A DNA stretch of 64,000 bases, taken from NCBI RefSeq assembly GCF_031954525.1, contig NZ_CP134867.1:1240001-1304000 (forward strand), in the 5' to 3' direction. The position numbers and the translations under genes are program-made. Source of the stretch: Dyella sp. BiH032. Its GTDB lineage: Bacteria; Pseudomonadota; Gammaproteobacteria; Xanthomonadales; Rhodanobacteraceae. The notes under the pieces are model-generated. The model did no database searches. It was given only the letters and a program-made list of their open reading frames with translations, and was not told where the DNA came from. The number at the start of each line of letters is the position of its first letter. Within the stretch, counting starts at the first letter, position 1. Positions 30,150 through 42,700 of this stretch are shown piece after piece.

Positions 30150-33100
30150 ATGCGTCGAAGGGGATGGCTGTTGGGTCTGTGGGCGCTCGCCGCGCCGCTG
30201 CTGGCGCAGGACGTGCCGCCGCCGCTGCGCGACTGGCAGGGCTGGGTGTTGCACGACGTGCCGCAGCATGCCTGTCCCTTCGTCGCCACCCAGGGGCCGG
30301 GCAACGTGCAATGCGCGTGGCCGGGGCGCCTGGGCGTGGAAGCCGGCAAAGATGGCGGGCGCTTCTCGCTCGACCTGCACGTCGATGCACCCAGCTGGGT
30401 CGGGCTGCCGGGCGATGCGCGCAACTGGCCGCAACAGGTGACCGCGGGCGCGAAGGCGCTGGCGGTGCTCGACCGCAGCGGCGAGCCGTCCGTATGGCTG
30501 GAGCCGGGCGACTACAGCCTGCGCGGCGAACTACCCTGGTCGGCACGGCCGGCGCGGCTGCGCGTTCCCGCTTCGATCGGCCTGGTGGCGCTGAGTGTGG
30601 ATGGCACGACCGTCTCCCGCGTCGAGCGCAACGGCGACCAGCTCACGCTGGGCGAGGCCGCGGAGGCGCAGCGAGCGGCGGATGCGCTTTCGCTGCGTGT
30701 CTACCGGCGCCTGGAAGACGGCTTGCCGGCCACGCTGGAGACGCATCTGCAACTCAACGTCACCGGCAGCGCGCGTGAGCAGCTGCTGGGCCCGGCCCTG
30801 CCGCAGGGCTTCGTCGCCACCGCGCTGTCGGGAGATCTTCCCGCGCGACTGGAAAGCGATGGCCGCCTGCGGATCCAGCTGCGTCCGGGCCAATGGACGC
30901 TCGACCTCGTCGCTCGCGGCACCGAGCCGCTCAAGCAGGTGGCCTTGAAGCTGCCGGCCGAGCCCTGGCCCCGGCAGGAAATCTGGAGTTACCAGGACGA
31001 TACGAGCCTGCGCAGCACCCGCGTGGAAGGACAGGCCACCGACGCCGCGCAAGCCGGCGTGCCGGACGACTGGCGCGAGCTGCCGGCCTTTGCGCTCGAC
31101 GACAACCAGGGCCTCGCCATCGAACAAGGCACCCGCGGCAACGAAGGCGGGCAGGGCGACCAGGTAAAGGTCGCGCGCCAGATCTGGCTCGATTTCGACG
31201 GCCGCGGCTTCAACGTCAGCGACCATCTCACCGGCACGCTGCGCAAGAGCCAGCGTCTCGACGTCGCAGCGCCCTGGCAGTTGCAGCGGGCGGCGCAGGG
31301 CGAGTCTCCGCTGCTGGTGACCGGCGGCGAAGGCGGCCGCAGCGGCGTCGAGCTGCGTGAGGCCAGGCTCGACTTGCACGCCGGCCTGCGCCTGCCGCGC
31401 GGCGGCAACCTGCCCAGCGGAGGCTGGCAGATGCCGTTGGAGAACATCGAGGCGACGCTGCATCTGCCCTACGGCTATCGCCTGATCGGAGCGAGTGGCG
31501 CGGACCGGTCGCCGGATTCGTGGATCGCGCAATGGAGTCTTCTGGACCTGTTCGTCGTCGCGCTCATCGCTTTGCTGGCCGGTCGTCTGCTGGGCTGGCC
31601 GTGGGCACTGCTCGCGGTCGCCTTCCTGGCGTTGTCGCAGCACGAATATGGCGCGCCGCGCTGGACCCTGGGCATCGCGCTGGCGCTCGCCCTGCTCGCG
31701 CGCGCCCTGCCGGAAGGCAAGTTGCGCCTTGGCTCGCGCATCGGCGCGGGCGCGGTACTTGCGCTGGCGGTGCTGTGGTCGCTGCCGTTCGCCGCGCAAC
31801 AAATGGATTACGTACTGCATCCGCAACTCGATGGCGTGGGCTTCGTGGCCCGCTCTCAGATGGCATCGGCAGAAGCGGAGATGGCGCCGGCCGCCGATGA
31901 GGTGGCTGCGCGCCAGGAAGTCATCGCGCAGGCGCCGGTGGCCGCGCCACCGCCGCCGCCCGCACCGGTGGCGGAGGACGCAAGCGTGGCGTCGAGCGCC
32001 GGCGAGCCCAAGACGCTATACAACATGGCGGCGAAGAGTGCGCCCGCACTGGGCGGCAGCCGCTACCGCGACCAGCGGGATACGCACAGTGTCATCCAGG
32101 CCGGTCATGGCGAACCTTCGTGGGATGTCGGCAATAACTACAGTCTGGGATGGTCCGGCCCTGTCACCGCGGAGCAGAACACGCGCCTGGTGATCGCGCC
32201 GGCGTGGCTGGTGCGGCTGCTGCGCTTCGCCATGCTGGTGCTGCTGGCGGCGCTGCTGGCGCGCGTCGTGCTGCGCGTGTTCCATCCTGCGGAGGGTGGC
32301 GGCATGCCGCGCTGGCCGCTCGGCCGCGCGAGCGCGGCGCTGCTGTTGCTCGCCCTGGTGCCGCAACTGACCCGCGCGCAGGACGCCTTGCCCAATGACG
32401 CGCTGCTGCAGCAGTTGCGCCAGCGTCTTACCGAGGCGCCGAAGTGCGTACCGAACTGCGCAGCGATCGCGCTTGCGCAAGTGCGGGCGGATGGCGATCA
32501 GGTCGATCTCGACCTGGAAGTGCACGCCGGCGCCCCCGTCGCCATTCCGTTGCCGCAGGCCGATGCCTCCTTGCAGTTGACCGGCGCAAGCGTCGACGGC
32601 CGTGCCGATGCGCCTCTGGTGCGGCGCGGCGATCAGGCGCTCGTGCGGATGGATCGCGGGGTGCATCGCGTGTCGTTGCGCTATCGCGCGAGCGGCGATG
32701 ACACGGTCAGCCTGCGCTTCGCCTTGCATCCGCAACGCGTCGGTTTCGCCGGGCAGGGTTGGGCGATCGACGGCCTGGACGGCGGCCGTGCCCTGGGCGA
32801 CAGCCTCGCGCTGCGCCGCGTGCGCGCCGGCGCCGACGGCAAGGAAGTCGCCGCGGGCAGCCAGGCGTTTCCGCCTTACGTGAGCGTGCGGCGCGTCCTG
32901 ATGCTCGATGTCGACTGGACCGTGGAAACGACGGTGACCCGCATCGCGCCGAGCGAAGGCGGCTTTAGCTTCGACCTGCCGCTGCTGCCGGGCGAGCATC
33001 CGCTGGGCGACGATGCGCGCGTGCACGATGGCCGCCTCGGCGTGACGTTCAACGGCAACCAGAGCGAGGTGCGCTGGACCAGCCGCCTCGACCGCACCGA

Positions 33101-34268
33101 CAAGCTGGAACTGAAGGCACCCGCGCTCGGGGAGCGCGCGGAAGGCTGGGAAGTCCAGGCCGCGCCGATGTGGCACGTCGACAGCGATGGCGTACCGGCC
33201 GGCCACGAGGATGGCTCGTTGTTCTTCCTGCCGCTGCCGGGCGAAACCCTGCGCCTGACGATGACCCAGCCCAAGGCGGTGACGGGCGACAGCCTCGCCT
33301 TCGACGAGGTCCGCGTGGCAAGCGCGGTGGGCGATCGCGCGACCGAGACCACGGTGCACCTGCTCGCACGCAGCACGCGTGGCGGTGAGCACGCCATCGC
33401 GCTGCCCGCGAGCGCGGAACTGCTGGAAGCGAAGCGGGACGCGCAGCCGCTGAGCCTTGCCGTGCGCGACGGCAAGCTGAGCCTGCCGCTGCTGCCGGGT
33501 TCGCATGGTTTCGAGCTGCGCGTGCGCGAGCCGCGCGGTATCGGCGCCGTCACGCGCAGTGCCCAGTTCGCGCTGGATGCGCCTGCCGCCAACCTGCATC
33601 TGGAACTCAATCTCCCGGAAGACCGCTGGGTGCTGTGGACCTGGGGGCCGACGGCCGGGCCGGCAGTGCTGTACTGGTCGCAGCTGGTCGTGCTGCTGCT
33701 GGCGGCATGGTTGCTCGCGCGCTATGCCCCCACGCCGCTGCGCTTCCAGCACTGGCTGTTGCTGGGGCTGGGCTTCTCCGCGTTTGCGTGGAGCGCCTAC
33801 GCGCTGGTGGTGGCATGGCTGATCGCGCTGGGCGTCCGGGCACGCCGCGCGCCGCCGGAGCGGATCGGCGCGGTGGGCTTCAACCTGCTGCAGATCGCGC
33901 TGGCCTTCTTCACTGTGGTGGCCCTGGCCGTGCTGATCTCGGCGGTGCCGAAAGGCTTGCTTGGCGTGCCGGACATGCACGTGGCCGGCAACGAGTCCAC
34001 GGCATGGCACCTGCACTGGTTCGCCGACCAGACGACGGACGCGCTGCCGCGTGGCGGCGTGTTCAGCGTGTCGCTCTGGGTCTACAAGATCGCCATGCTG
34101 CTGTGGGCGCTATGGTTGGCCAACGCGCTGATCGGCTGGCTGCGCTGGGGCTTCGAGGCCTGGACGCGCGAGGGCTACTGGCGCAAGCGCGAACCGAAGG
34201 TCGCCGTGCCGCCGGAACTGCCGCCGCAGCCGTCCGCGTCGCATGAGGAGCAGCGCCACGATGGCTGA
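30150..34268 (+). CDS. Large multi-domain membrane protein of unknown function
   Basis: 1372 residues. A signal peptide (1-20) is followed by a beta-rich region to about 455 and four hydrophobic helices at about 462-550. A low-complexity Ala/Pro linker (570-650) contains a PPPPPAP run. Further helices lie near 685-712 and 728-742, the latter ending [10 protein letters not shown] like a second internal signal/cleavage sequence. A second beta-rich region with two cysteines (PKCVPNC, about 760) spans to 1150, and four more helices occupy about 1173-1330. No catalytic motif is evident. The architecture reads as two fused exported beta-domain/membrane modules. It overlaps prmC by 8 bases and follows GAGGGGAGA at its ATG. 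Confidence 0.75.
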   Translation: MRRRGWLLGLWALAAPLLAQDVPPPLRDWQGWVLHDVPQHACPFVATQGPGNVQCAWPGRLGVEAGKDGGRFSLDLHVDAPSWVGLPGDARNWPQQVTAGAKALAVLDRSGEPSVWLEPGDYSLRGELPWSARPARLRVPASIGLVALSVDGTTVSRVERNGDQLTLGEAAEAQRAADALSLRVYRRLEDGLPATLETHLQLNVTGSAREQLLGPALPQGFVATALSGDLPARLESDGRLRIQLRPGQWTLDLVARGTEPLKQVALKLPAEPWPRQEIWSYQDDTSLRSTRVEGQATDAAQAGVPDDWRELPAFALDDNQGLAIEQGTRGNEGGQGDQVKVARQIWLDFDGRGFNVSDHLTGTLRKSQRLDVAAPWQLQRAAQGESPLLVTGGEGGRSGVELREARLDLHAGLRLPRGGNLPSGGWQMPLENIEATLHLPYGYRLIGASGADRSPDSWIAQWSLLDLFVVALIALLAGRLLGWPWALLAVAFLALSQHEYGAPRWTLGIALALALLARALPEGKLRLGSRIGAGAVLALAVLWSLPFAAQQMDYVLHPQLDGVGFVARSQMASAEAEMAPAADEVAARQEVIAQAPVAAPPPPPAPVAEDASVASSAGEPKTLYNMAAKSAPALGGSRYRDQRDTHSVIQAGHGEPSWDVGNNYSLGWSGPVTAEQNTRLVIAPAWLVRLLRFAMLVLLAALLARVVLRVFHPAEGGGMPRWPLGRASAALLLLALVPQLTRAQDALPNDALLQQLRQRLTEAPKCVPNCAAIALAQVRADGDQVDLDLEVHAGAPVAIPLPQADASLQLTGASVDGRADAPLVRRGDQALVRMDRGVHRVSLRYRASGDDTVSLRFALHPQRVGFAGQGWAIDGLDGGRALGDSLALRRVRAGADGKEVAAGSQAFPPYVSVRRVLMLDVDWTVETTVTRIAPSEGGFSFDLPLLPGEHPLGDDARVHDGRLGVTFNGNQSEVRWTSRLDRTDKLELKAPALGERAEGWEVQAAPMWHVDSDGVPAGHEDGSLFFLPLPGETLRLTMTQPKAVTGDSLAFDEVRVASAVGDRATETTVHLLARSTRGGEHAIALPASAELLEAKRDAQPLSLAVRDGKLSLPLLPGSHGFELRVREPRGIGAVTRSAQFALDAPAANLHLELNLPEDRWVLWTWGPTAGPAVLYWSQLVVLLLAAWLLARYAPTPLRFQHWLLLGLGFSAFAWSAYALVVAWLIALGVRARRAPPERIGAVGFNLLQIALAFFTVVALAVLISAVPKGLLGVPDMHVAGNESTAWHLHWFADQTTDALPRGGVFSVSLWVYKIAMLLWALWLANALIGWLRWGFEAWTREGYWRKREPKVAVPPELPPQPSASHEEQRHDG

Positions 34269-35082
34269 CGTGCGCGGCACGCTGGCGGCGGCGACGCAGC
34301 GTCTCGGCGATCGGGTCGATGCCGAGGCGCTGCTGCTGCACGTCCTGGGCAAGCCGCGCAGCTGGCTGATCGCGCACGACACCGACGTGCTGGACGACGA
34401 TGTCCGCGCGGCCTTCGACACGATGGTCGCGCGGCGAGCGGCGGGCGAGCCGGTGGCCTACATCACCGGCCGCCGCGGCTTCTGGTCGCTGGAACTGGAG
34501 GTGACGCCCGCCACGCTGATTCCCCGGCCGGAAACGGAGTTGCTGGTGGAACTGGCGTTGGAACGCTTGCCGGCCGACCGGGCGTGCCGCGTCGTCGACC
34601 TCGGCACCGGGAGCGGCGCGATCGCGCTGGCGATCGCGCGCGAGCGGCCGCGCGCCGAGGTCACGGCGGTCGACGTGAGCAGCGACGCCCTCGCGGTGGC
34701 GCACGGCAATGCGCAGCGGCTGGGACTGGCGCGGGTGCGGTTCCTTCAGGGGACATGGATGACACCGTTGTCCGACGAGCGCTTCGACCTTGTCGTGTCC
34801 AATCCGCCCTACATCGAAGCCGCCGACCCGCACCTGGCGCAGGGCGATCTGCGTTTCGAGCCGGCGGCCGCACTGGCCTCGGGCGAGGACGGGCTCAATG
34901 CCATCCGCGAGATCGTCGCGAGCGCACCCGACCACCTGAAGCCGGGTGGCTGGCTGCTGATGGAGCACGGCTGGAGCCAGGGCCCGGCTGTGCGTGGCCT
35001 GCTCGAGCGGGCGGGCTACGCCGAGGTGTTTACCGCGCCCGACCTCGAGGGCCGGGATCGCGTGAGCGGCGGCCGCCGCTAG
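34261..35082 (+). CDS. prmC: Release-factor glutamine methyltransferase PrmC (HemK)
   Basis: Methylates the GGQ glutamine of release factors RF1/RF2. The 273-residue protein has the HemK N-terminal helical domain, [25 protein letters not shown], the SAM motif [16 protein letters not shown] (about 115-130) and catalytic NPPY (about 182). It usually follows prfA, but here it is coupled to the giant membrane protein gene by an 8-base overlap. Confidence 0.93.
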   Translation: MADVRGTLAAATQRLGDRVDAEALLLHVLGKPRSWLIAHDTDVLDDDVRAAFDTMVARRAAGEPVAYITGRRGFWSLELEVTPATLIPRPETELLVELALERLPADRACRVVDLGTGSGAIALAIARERPRAEVTAVDVSSDALAVAHGNAQRLGLARVRFLQGTWMTPLSDERFDLVVSNPPYIEAADPHLAQGDLRFEPAAALASGEDGLNAIREIVASAPDHLKPGGWLLMEHGWSQGPAVRGLLERAGYAEVFTAPDLEGRDRVSGGRR

Positions 35083-35106
35083 CGTCCGCTTGACTGCTTT
35101 TTTCAT

Positions 35107-35132
35107 CGCGCCGCCACGGATGTGGCGGCGCG
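35107..35132. other. Stable hairpin after prmC
   Basis: An 11-bp perfect stem CGCGCCGCCAC/GTGGCGGCGCG with GGAT loop lies 25 bases past the prmC stop. No T-tract follows it, so if it terminates transcription it is not a standard intrinsic terminator. Confidence 0.55.
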
Positions 35133-35188
35133 CTCATGTGCGTCCGCCGCAAAAACGTGCACCTGAGCGCATCCCGGACGGGGCATGG

Positions 35189-35204
35189 TTGACAACGTTG
35201 TCAA
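35189..35204. promoter_or_regulatory. 16-bp palindrome TTGACAACGTTGTCAA upstream of chitinase
   Basis: A perfect palindrome centred on CG, 216 bases before the chitinase ATG, with the shape of LacI/GalR-family operators. It contains a consensus -35 (TTGACA) in its left half, so a bound repressor would block the promoter. LacI-type regulators of chitin/N-acetylglucosamine genes are known in Shewanella and Xanthomonas; assignment here is inference. The rest of the 337-base gap shows no gene. Confidence 0.6.
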
Positions 35205-35419
35205 TCAGGAGTCCAGTGGCGCGGCTGGCGCCTGTGCGCCAGTGCTGATGGGGAGCCGGGGAGGGCGCCACATCGTCGGGAGGGCGGCGGATCACGGTGG
35301 GGGCCGGCGGTCCGTCCTTCGGCAGGCGTGCGCGGTGTTGGCCGCTCGCGCCGGCGCATCCGGCGTTCCAGCGTCGTCACGTCCGGCGTTCGATATCCTT
35401 TCGATCACGGAGTCGTGTC

Positions 35420-37477
<2,058 letters not shown>

Positions 37478-37495
37478 GCGCGACCTGTGGGAATG

Positions 37496-37528
37496 AAAAA
37501 GGCCGCCCGGTCGGGCGGCCTTTTTCTT
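37496..37528. terminator. Bidirectional terminator between chitinase gene and dxs
   Basis: A stem GGCCGCCCG/CGGGCGGCC with a 2-base loop is flanked by AAAAA on the left and TTTTTCTTT on the right. It can therefore terminate both convergent genes. Confidence 0.92.
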
Positions 37529-37550
37529 TGTCATCTTTCCGCAGGTTGGA

Positions 37551-39434
37551 TCAGGCCGAAGCTGCGGCGGCGAACTGCGGAAACCGCGCGCGGATCGCAT
37601 GCCGGATGCCCGGCAGATCCAGTCCCGCCATGGTCAGCACTTCCTCGCGGCTGCCGTGCTCGAGGTACGCGTCCGGCAGGCCCAGGTGCAGGATCGGCAG
37701 CGTCACGCCGTGCGCGGCCAGGCACTCGGCCACGCCGGAGCCGGCGCCGCCCGCCACGGCATTGTCTTCCAGCGTGACGAAGGCTTCGTGGGTCCTGGCC
37801 AGCTCGAGGATCATCGCCTCGTCCAGCGGCTTGACGAAGCGCATGTTCACCAGCGTGGCGTCCAGCTCCGCGGCGATCACCGCGGCGGGCGCCAGCATCG
37901 CGCCGAAGCTCAGCAGCGCCAGGCGGCGGCCGCGGCGGCGCAGGTCGGCCTTGCCCAGCGGCAGCGTGTCCAGTTCCTTGCGCAGCGGCACGCCGGGACC
38001 GGTGCCGCGCGGATAGCGCACGGCGGCCGGGCCGTCATAAGCGAAGCCGGTGCTCAGCATCATGCGGCATTCGTTCTCGTCCGCCGGCGCCATGATCACC
38101 ATGTTCGGCAGGCAGCGCAGGAAGGACAGGTCGAAGCTGCCGGCATGGGTCGCGCCGTCCGGGCCGACCACGCCGGCGCGGTCGATCGCGAAGGTCACGT
38201 CCAGGTTCTGCAGCGCCACGTCATGGATCGCCTGGTCGTAGGCGCGCTGCAGGAAGGTGGAGTAGATCGCCACGACCGGCTTGGCCCCTTCGCAGGCCAT
38301 GCCGGCGGCGAGCGTGACGGCGTGCTGCTCGGCGATCGCCACGTCGAAGTAGCGTTGCGGGTATTCCTTGGAGAAGCGCACCAGGCCCGAGCCTTCGCGC
38401 ATCGCCGGGGTGATGCCCAGCAGGCGCTCGTCGGCGGCGGCCTGGTCGCACAGCCAGTCGCTGAAGACGTCGGTATAGGTGGGCTTGGCCGGGCCGGCCT
38501 TCTTCACCAGGCCGGCCTGCGGGTCGAACGGACCGACCGCGTGGTATTCGATCTGCGCCTGCTCGGCCGGGGCGTAACCCTTGCCCTTGGTGGTGACCAC
38601 GTGCAGCAGCTGCGGGCCGGGCAGGTCCTTCACCATGCGCAGCGCGTGCAGCAGCTGCGGGATGTTGTGGCCGTCGATCGGGCCGGTGTAGTGGAAGCCC
38701 AGCTCCTCGAACAGCGTGCTGGGCACGAACATGCCCTTGGCGTGTTCTTCCCAGCGCTTGAAGAAACGGCCGAACAGCGACTGCTTCGGAATCGCCTTCT
38801 TGGCGCGCTCGCGCCAGGCATTGAGCGTATGGCTGGCCATGGCGCGGGCCATCATCTTGGTCAGCGCGCCGACGTTCTCGCTGATCGACATGCCGTTGTC
38901 GTTGAACACGACCAGCATGTTCGGTTCCACGTCGCCGCCGTGATTGAGCGCCTCGAAGGCCATGCCGGCGGTCATCGCGCCGTCGCCGATGACGGCGACC
39001 ACCTTGCGGTTGTCACCCTTGCGTTGCGCGGCGATCGCCATGCCCAGTGCCGCGGAGATCGACGTGGAGGAATGGCCGACGCCGAAGGTGTCGTACTCGC
39101 TTTCTTCCCGGCGCGGGAAAGGCGCCAGGCCGTCCTTCTTTTTGATCGTGGTGATGCGATCGCGGCGGCCGGTGAGGATCTTGTGCGGATAGCACTGGTG
39201 GCCCACATCCCACACCAGGCGGTCGCGCGGCGTGTCGAAGACGTGGTGCAGGGCCACGGTCAGCTCGACTACGCCCAGGCCGGCCCCGAAATGGCCCCCG
39301 GAACTGGCTACGGACTCGATCAGGTACTGGCGCAGCTCGTCCGCGACGGCGGGCAGCTCTTCGTCCGGTACGCGACGCAGGTCGGCCGGCGTCTCGATGG
39401 GCGCCAGGTGGGGAAAGCGGGAGAGGTCGTTCAT
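37551..39434 (-). CDS. dxs: 1-deoxy-D-xylulose-5-phosphate synthase
   Basis: First enzyme of the MEP isoprenoid pathway: pyruvate plus glyceraldehyde 3-phosphate gives DXP, using thiamine diphosphate. The 627-residue protein shows [23 protein letters not shown] at the N terminus, [15 protein letters not shown] (ThDP motif), [31 protein letters not shown] with the catalytic Glu and the C-terminal transketolase domain. The length is normal. No ispA or xseB neighbour is present. Confidence 0.97.
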   Translation of the reverse strand: MNDLSRFPHLAPIETPADLRRVPDEELPAVADELRQYLIESVASSGGHFGAGLGVVELTVALHHVFDTPRDRLVWDVGHQCYPHKILTGRRDRITTIKKKDGLAPFPRREESEYDTFGVGHSSTSISAALGMAIAAQRKGDNRKVVAVIGDGAMTAGMAFEALNHGGDVEPNMLVVFNDNGMSISENVGALTKMMARAMASHTLNAWRERAKKAIPKQSLFGRFFKRWEEHAKGMFVPSTLFEELGFHYTGPIDGHNIPQLLHALRMVKDLPGPQLLHVVTTKGKGYAPAEQAQIEYHAVGPFDPQAGLVKKAGPAKPTYTDVFSDWLCDQAAADERLLGITPAMREGSGLVRFSKEYPQRYFDVAIAEQHAVTLAAGMACEGAKPVVAIYSTFLQRAYDQAIHDVALQNLDVTFAIDRAGVVGPDGATHAGSFDLSFLRCLPNMVIMAPADENECRMMLSTGFAYDGPAAVRYPRGTGPGVPLRKELDTLPLGKADLRRRGRRLALLSFGAMLAPAAVIAAELDATLVNMRFVKPLDEAMILELARTHEAFVTLEDNAVAGGAGSGVAECLAAHGVTLPILHLGLPDAYLEHGSREEVLTMAGLDLPGIRHAIRARFPQFAAAASA

Positions 39435-39590
39435 CCGCGTATTGTTGGCCCAGCGGGAGGGCGGAGCAAGGGCGGGACCATGAAGGAACGCTGTCCGGCG
39501 GGCTGGCATGGGGCCCGATCTCACGTCGCGCCGACATGGCGCCTACATCACGCCCGCCAGGGTGCTTCCATCGAACCCGAGGAGCGTGTC

Positions 39591-40001
39591 ATGACCTGGC
39601 AGTCTGCATTCAGGCGTTTCGCCGAAGGCACCGCGCGCTACGCCGGCAAGCCGGCGGCGTTTCTGGGGGCCGTCCTGCTGATCGTGGTGTGGGCGGCGAC
39701 GGGGCCGCTGTTCCACTTCGGCGATACCTGGCAGCTGGTCATCAATACCAGCACCACGATCATCACATTCCTGATGGTGTTCCTGATCCAGAGCACGCAG
39801 AACCGGGATACCGCCGCGCTGCACCTCAAGCTGGACGAGCTCATCTGCAGCAGCAAGGCGCACAACGCCCTGCTGGGGCTGGAGGAGCTGGACGACCAGG
39901 CGATCGAGCGGATCCGCCAGCACTACGCCAGCCTGGCCGAAGACGCGCGAGGCGACCTCGAGCGTCTGCAGGAAGGCGGGAAAAAGAAGGGCCGCGAGTG
40001 A
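39591..40001 (+). CDS. Low-affinity iron permease family protein
   Basis: A 136-residue inner-membrane protein with two helices (about 22-40 and 50-68). The family signature is [51 protein letters not shown], followed by LDEL and a short charged tail. Despite the fungal Fet4-derived name, the bacterial role is unproven. GAGGAG precedes ATG 39591. Confidence 0.85.
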   Translation: [136 protein letters not shown]

Positions 40002-40016
40002 ACGCCGGGCCGGCGT

Positions 40017-40640
40017 TCACGCCATCAGATGGCGCCGGTCGCGGGGCAGGTGGCTGACCAGGAACTCCATCTGGTCGGCCAGGATGTTGCGGTTGGACAG
40101 GATCAGGTGCTCCACCCAGCTCGGCCGGTAAGGCACGGCCAGCAGCGGCATGTTGGCCTGCTGCGGGGTGCGGTTGCTCTTCTTGAGATTGCAGGCCAGG
40201 CAGGCGCTGACCACGTTCTCCCATTCGTCCCGGCCCTTCTTGGAGATCGGCACGACATGGTCGCGGGTCAGTTCGCCGCGGCTGTAGCGGTTGCCGCAGT
40301 ACAGGCAGATGTAGCGGTCGCGGGCGAACAGGGCGGTATTGGTCAGGGTCGGCGCGGGGTCCACCGCGTGGTCCTGGCAATGTCCGGTGCTGGCGACGAT
40401 CGGGTGCAGCTGCACCGAACTGCGCCGGCCCAGGTCGCGGTTGTGCCCACCGTAGACTGTCAGGCATGGATCGCCCAGGGTCCACGCCACGGCGTCGCGG
40501 ACGTAGAGGCAGACGGCGTCCTGCCAGCTGATCCAGTCGAGAATGCGGCCCGCCGCGTCCAGCGAGAGGATGCGGGTCGAATGCAGATCGGCGACCTTTC
40601 CGGGCCCGTCGATCAGCCGCATGGGTACTTCCATCGGCAT
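40017..40640 (-). CDS. HNH endonuclease family protein
   Basis: 207 residues with an HNH nuclease core at about 110-165: CLYCG, RDHVVPISKKG (HNH His), WENVV-ACLACN-KK. The N-terminal half is a conserved domain of unknown role typical of a widely distributed chromosomal HNH protein, not of a restriction system. There is no neighbouring methylase. ATG 40640 has AGGA 8 bases upstream. Confidence 0.85.
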   Translation of the reverse strand: MPMEVPMRLIDGPGKVADLHSTRILSLDAAGRILDWISWQDAVCLYVRDAVAWTLGDPCLTVYGGHNRDLGRRSSVQLHPIVASTGHCQDHAVDPAPTLTNTALFARDRYICLYCGNRYSRGELTRDHVVPISKKGRDEWENVVSACLACNLKKSNRTPQQANMPLLAVPYRPSWVEHLILSNRNILADQMEFLVSHLPRDRRHLMA

Positions 40641-40705
40641 GTGGTTCGTCCTTCAGGCGACACAAAAAGCGTCCAGACGATGCAACGGCGCTGGTTCGGC
40701 CGAGC

Positions 40706-40893
40706 ATAAACCATGTTTCGTTGCAAAATGCATGCAAATGCTTGTCACGCCTGAAAGATGGTGCCCTTCCGGCGGCATTTCCGCTTCCCCGCGGGCCTGC
40801 GATATAGTGGCCGTTCATCTGTAGACCCGACGCCGGGTTTGGGAGGGGAAGCCTGGGTGGCGACCCCGGCACGGCGGGGCAGAGGTAAACGAC
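40706..40893 (+). promoter_or_regulatory. sapC promoter and structured leader
   Basis: An AT-rich patch with interleaved TGCAAA/TGCATGCA repeats (40721-40740) precedes a good -10, TATAGT, at 40803-40808; no clear -35 is seen. The roughly 80-base transcribed leader contains CCGACGCCGGG and CCCCGGCACGGCGGGG foldable segments before the AGAGG ribosome binding site. Confidence 0.5.
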
Positions 40894-41652
40894 GTGGCTG
40901 AAGTTCTTTTCTACGAGCGCCCGGTGCCGCTCAACCGTACCCAACACAAGGATCTGCGCCTGAAGGGCATCCCCAGCCTGCGTTTCGCGGCGGGTGTGCA
41001 TTCGGTGCCGCTGACTGGCGTGGAATTCCCCGCCGCCGCGCGCGACCTGCCGATCCTGTTCGCCGGCAACAGCATGGAAGAAGCCGGCCCGATGGCCCTG
41101 CTGGGCCTGCGCCAGAACGAGAACCTGTTCGTCGACGCCGACGGCCAGTGGGCGGCCAACACCTACGTGCCGGCCTTCGTCCGCCGCTATCCGTTCGTGC
41201 TGGCTGAAAAGCCGGCGGGCGAGGAAGGCGACGACTTCACCGTGTTCCTGGACGAAGCCTACGAAGGCTTCGGCAGCGACGAGGGCGAGCGCCTGTTCAA
41301 GGAAGACGGCACCGACAGCGACATGCTGAAGAACGCCGTGAACTTCCTCGGCGAATTCCAGCAGCACGTGGGCCGCACCCAGTGGTTCATGGAGCAGCTG
41401 CGCAAGCACGACCTGCTCGAGCCGCGCAACATCCGCCTGGAGAAGGACGGCAAGGCCATCAACCTCAATGGCCTGTACGTGGTCAGCGAGGAGAAGCTGC
41501 GCAAGCTCGACGCGAAGACCGCGCACGAGTTCCTGACCGAGGGCGTGTTCGGCTGGATCTACGCGCACCTGCTCTCGCTGGCGAACATCGACCGCGTGGC
41601 CCAGCGCCTGGATCTGCGCGAGCAGACCGAAGCCACGGTCACCAAGAACTGA
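40894..41652 (+). CDS. SapC family protein
   Basis: 252 residues matching the SapC family: FYE-PVPLNRT-HKDLRLK near the start, then AAARDLPILFAG, PMALLGLR-NENLFVDADG-W-A-TYVPAFVRRYPF, and a C-terminal EEKLRKLD-K---EF---G--GWIYAHLLSLANI-R. Named after a Campylobacter surface-layer locus, the family is cytoplasmic-looking in proteobacteria and of unknown function. The start is GTG 40894 with AGAGG upstream. Confidence 0.88.
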   Translation: MAEVLFYERPVPLNRTQHKDLRLKGIPSLRFAAGVHSVPLTGVEFPAAARDLPILFAGNSMEEAGPMALLGLRQNENLFVDADGQWAANTYVPAFVRRYPFVLAEKPAGEEGDDFTVFLDEAYEGFGSDEGERLFKEDGTDSDMLKNAVNFLGEFQQHVGRTQWFMEQLRKHDLLEPRNIRLEKDGKAINLNGLYVVSEEKLRKLDAKTAHEFLTEGVFGWIYAHLLSLANIDRVAQRLDLREQTEATVTKN

Positions 41653-41672
41653 GCCCCGGCTCTGGTTCGAGG

Positions 41673-41700
41673 AAAGCGGCCCCGCACGGGGCCGCTTTTC
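41673..41700 (+). terminator. Terminator after sapC
   Basis: A stem AAAGCGGCCCC/GGGGCCGCTTT with GCAC loop and a TTTT tail. It lies 20 bases past the SapC stop and may also serve the convergent RidA gene. Confidence 0.85.
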
Positions 41701-41729
41701 GTTTGTGCGTCAGCGCGGCGCGAACCGGC

Positions 41730-42227
41730 TCAGGGCCGTACGGCGATGACTTCGATCTCCACCCGATAGCCGGGATTGCCCAGCGCCGCGATCTGGAACG
41801 CTGAGCGCGCGGGCAGCTTGGGCTGCTCCTTGGTGCCGAAGAACTGGCGGTAGCCGGCCATGAAGCCCGCGAAGTCCATGCGGCCGCCGTGGGCTTCGTC
41901 GCCCACCAGGAACACCTGCATCTTCACCACGTCGCCCATGCCCAGCCCCATGCCCTTGAGCTGCTTCTCGATGGCGGTGAGGACACCGACCGTCTGCGTC
42001 TTCGTGTCGCCGTAGGCGGCCGCGGAATCCTTCGGCGCCTTGGTATCGATCACCGGCGGCACGTTCCCGCTCACATAGACGGTGGCCTTGCCCGCGGGCA
42101 CTTCGACCGCGGCGGAAATGGGAAAGTCGCTGTCCGGAATCTTGTAGCGCTTCACCTCCTGCGCCTGCGCGCTTGAGGCGGCGGCGAGGAGAAGCACGGC
42201 GAAGGCATGGCGGTACGCATGGCGCAT
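41730..42227 (-). CDS. Exported RidA-family protein
   Basis: 165 residues. A clear Sec signal peptide (AFAVLLLAAASSAQAQE) precedes a RidA/YjgF fold: VYVSGNVPPV near 55, QT--VLTAIEKQLK, VVKMQVFL and PARSAFQIAALGNPGYRVEIEVIAV, which keeps the active-site Arg (PAR) and Glu. RidA proteins hydrolyse reactive enamines/imines to ketones, normally in the cytosol; here the enzyme is predicted periplasmic. It is last in an operon with a cytochrome c and a flavin amine oxidase, the likely source of its imine substrate. AGGAG sets ATG 42227. Confidence 0.85.
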   Translation of the reverse strand: MRHAYRHAFAVLLLAAASSAQAQEVKRYKIPDSDFPISAAVEVPAGKATVYVSGNVPPVIDTKAPKDSAAAYGDTKTQTVGVLTAIEKQLKGMGLGMGDVVKMQVFLVGDEAHGGRMDFAGFMAGYRQFFGTKEQPKLPARSAFQIAALGNPGYRVEIEVIAVRP

Positions 42228-42250
42228 GGGGGAGCTCCTGTGAGGAAGGG

Positions 42251-42700
42251 TCAACGGTGCATCGCGGCGACTTCGTCGGCTGAGATGCTATCCGTGTATT
42301 GGTTGCCGAAGTGAGTGCGGACGTAATTGATGACGCCGGCGATCTGCGCGTCGGTGAGTTTCGCGTCGCGAAGGAAGCGGTCCTCGTTCTCCGGCGCGGG
42401 CTTGAACGCGGGCATGTCGCGCCGGCCGTGCAGGATCACCGCGGCCATGTACTGCGGCGATGCCAACCGCGGGTTGCCGGTGAGCGCCGGATAGGCGCCG
42501 GCACCCTGCGCGCCCCTGGCATCGGGCATGTGGCAACCCTGGCAGATGTTGCGGAACACCGCCTCGCCATCGGCGGCGGCGAGCCTGCCTGCGTTATGTC
42601 CGGCGTTGTCGGACGACTGCGCGCCGGCGGCGCCGGCGACGAACATCCACGCGACCAGGGACAATCCGAGGCGGCAGGTGGCTGCTTGCGATTTCATCAT
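42251..42700 (-). CDS. Small c-type cytochrome
   Basis: 149 residues: signal peptide (LVAWMFVAGAAGAQS) and one haem-binding site CQGCH near residue 56, with a likely axial Met in RRDMPAFKP. The start codon ATG 42700 overlaps the amine oxidase stop (ATGA); a second ATG 3 bases on has better Shine-Dalgarno spacing. It is probably the periplasmic electron acceptor of the flavoenzyme, as CycN is for nicotine oxidoreductase NicA2. Confidence 0.88.
   Translation of the reverse strand: MMKSQAATCRLGLSLVAWMFVAGAAGAQSSDNAGHNAGRLAAADGEAVFRNICQGCHMPDARGAQGAGAYPALTGNPRLASPQYMAAVILHGRRDMPAFKPAPENEDRFLRDAKLTDAQIAGVINYVRTHFGNQYTDSISADEVAAMHR

Noticed and set aside
27394..30546. A 1050-codon open frame antisense to the M1 aminopeptidase
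   Set aside because: It is a shadow of a convincing zinc peptidase gene with intact motifs. Composition is non-protein-like and no ribosome binding site is present.
32016..34016. A 666-codon minus-strand frame within the giant membrane protein gene
   Set aside because: Gln/Arg/His-rich shadow product with no domain. The plus-strand gene has signal peptide, helices and coupling to prmC.
37599..39590. Long N-terminal extension of the iron permease family gene running antisense to dxs
   Set aside because: The extension is the mirror of dxs. GAGGAG and ATG at 39591 give a normal-length permease.
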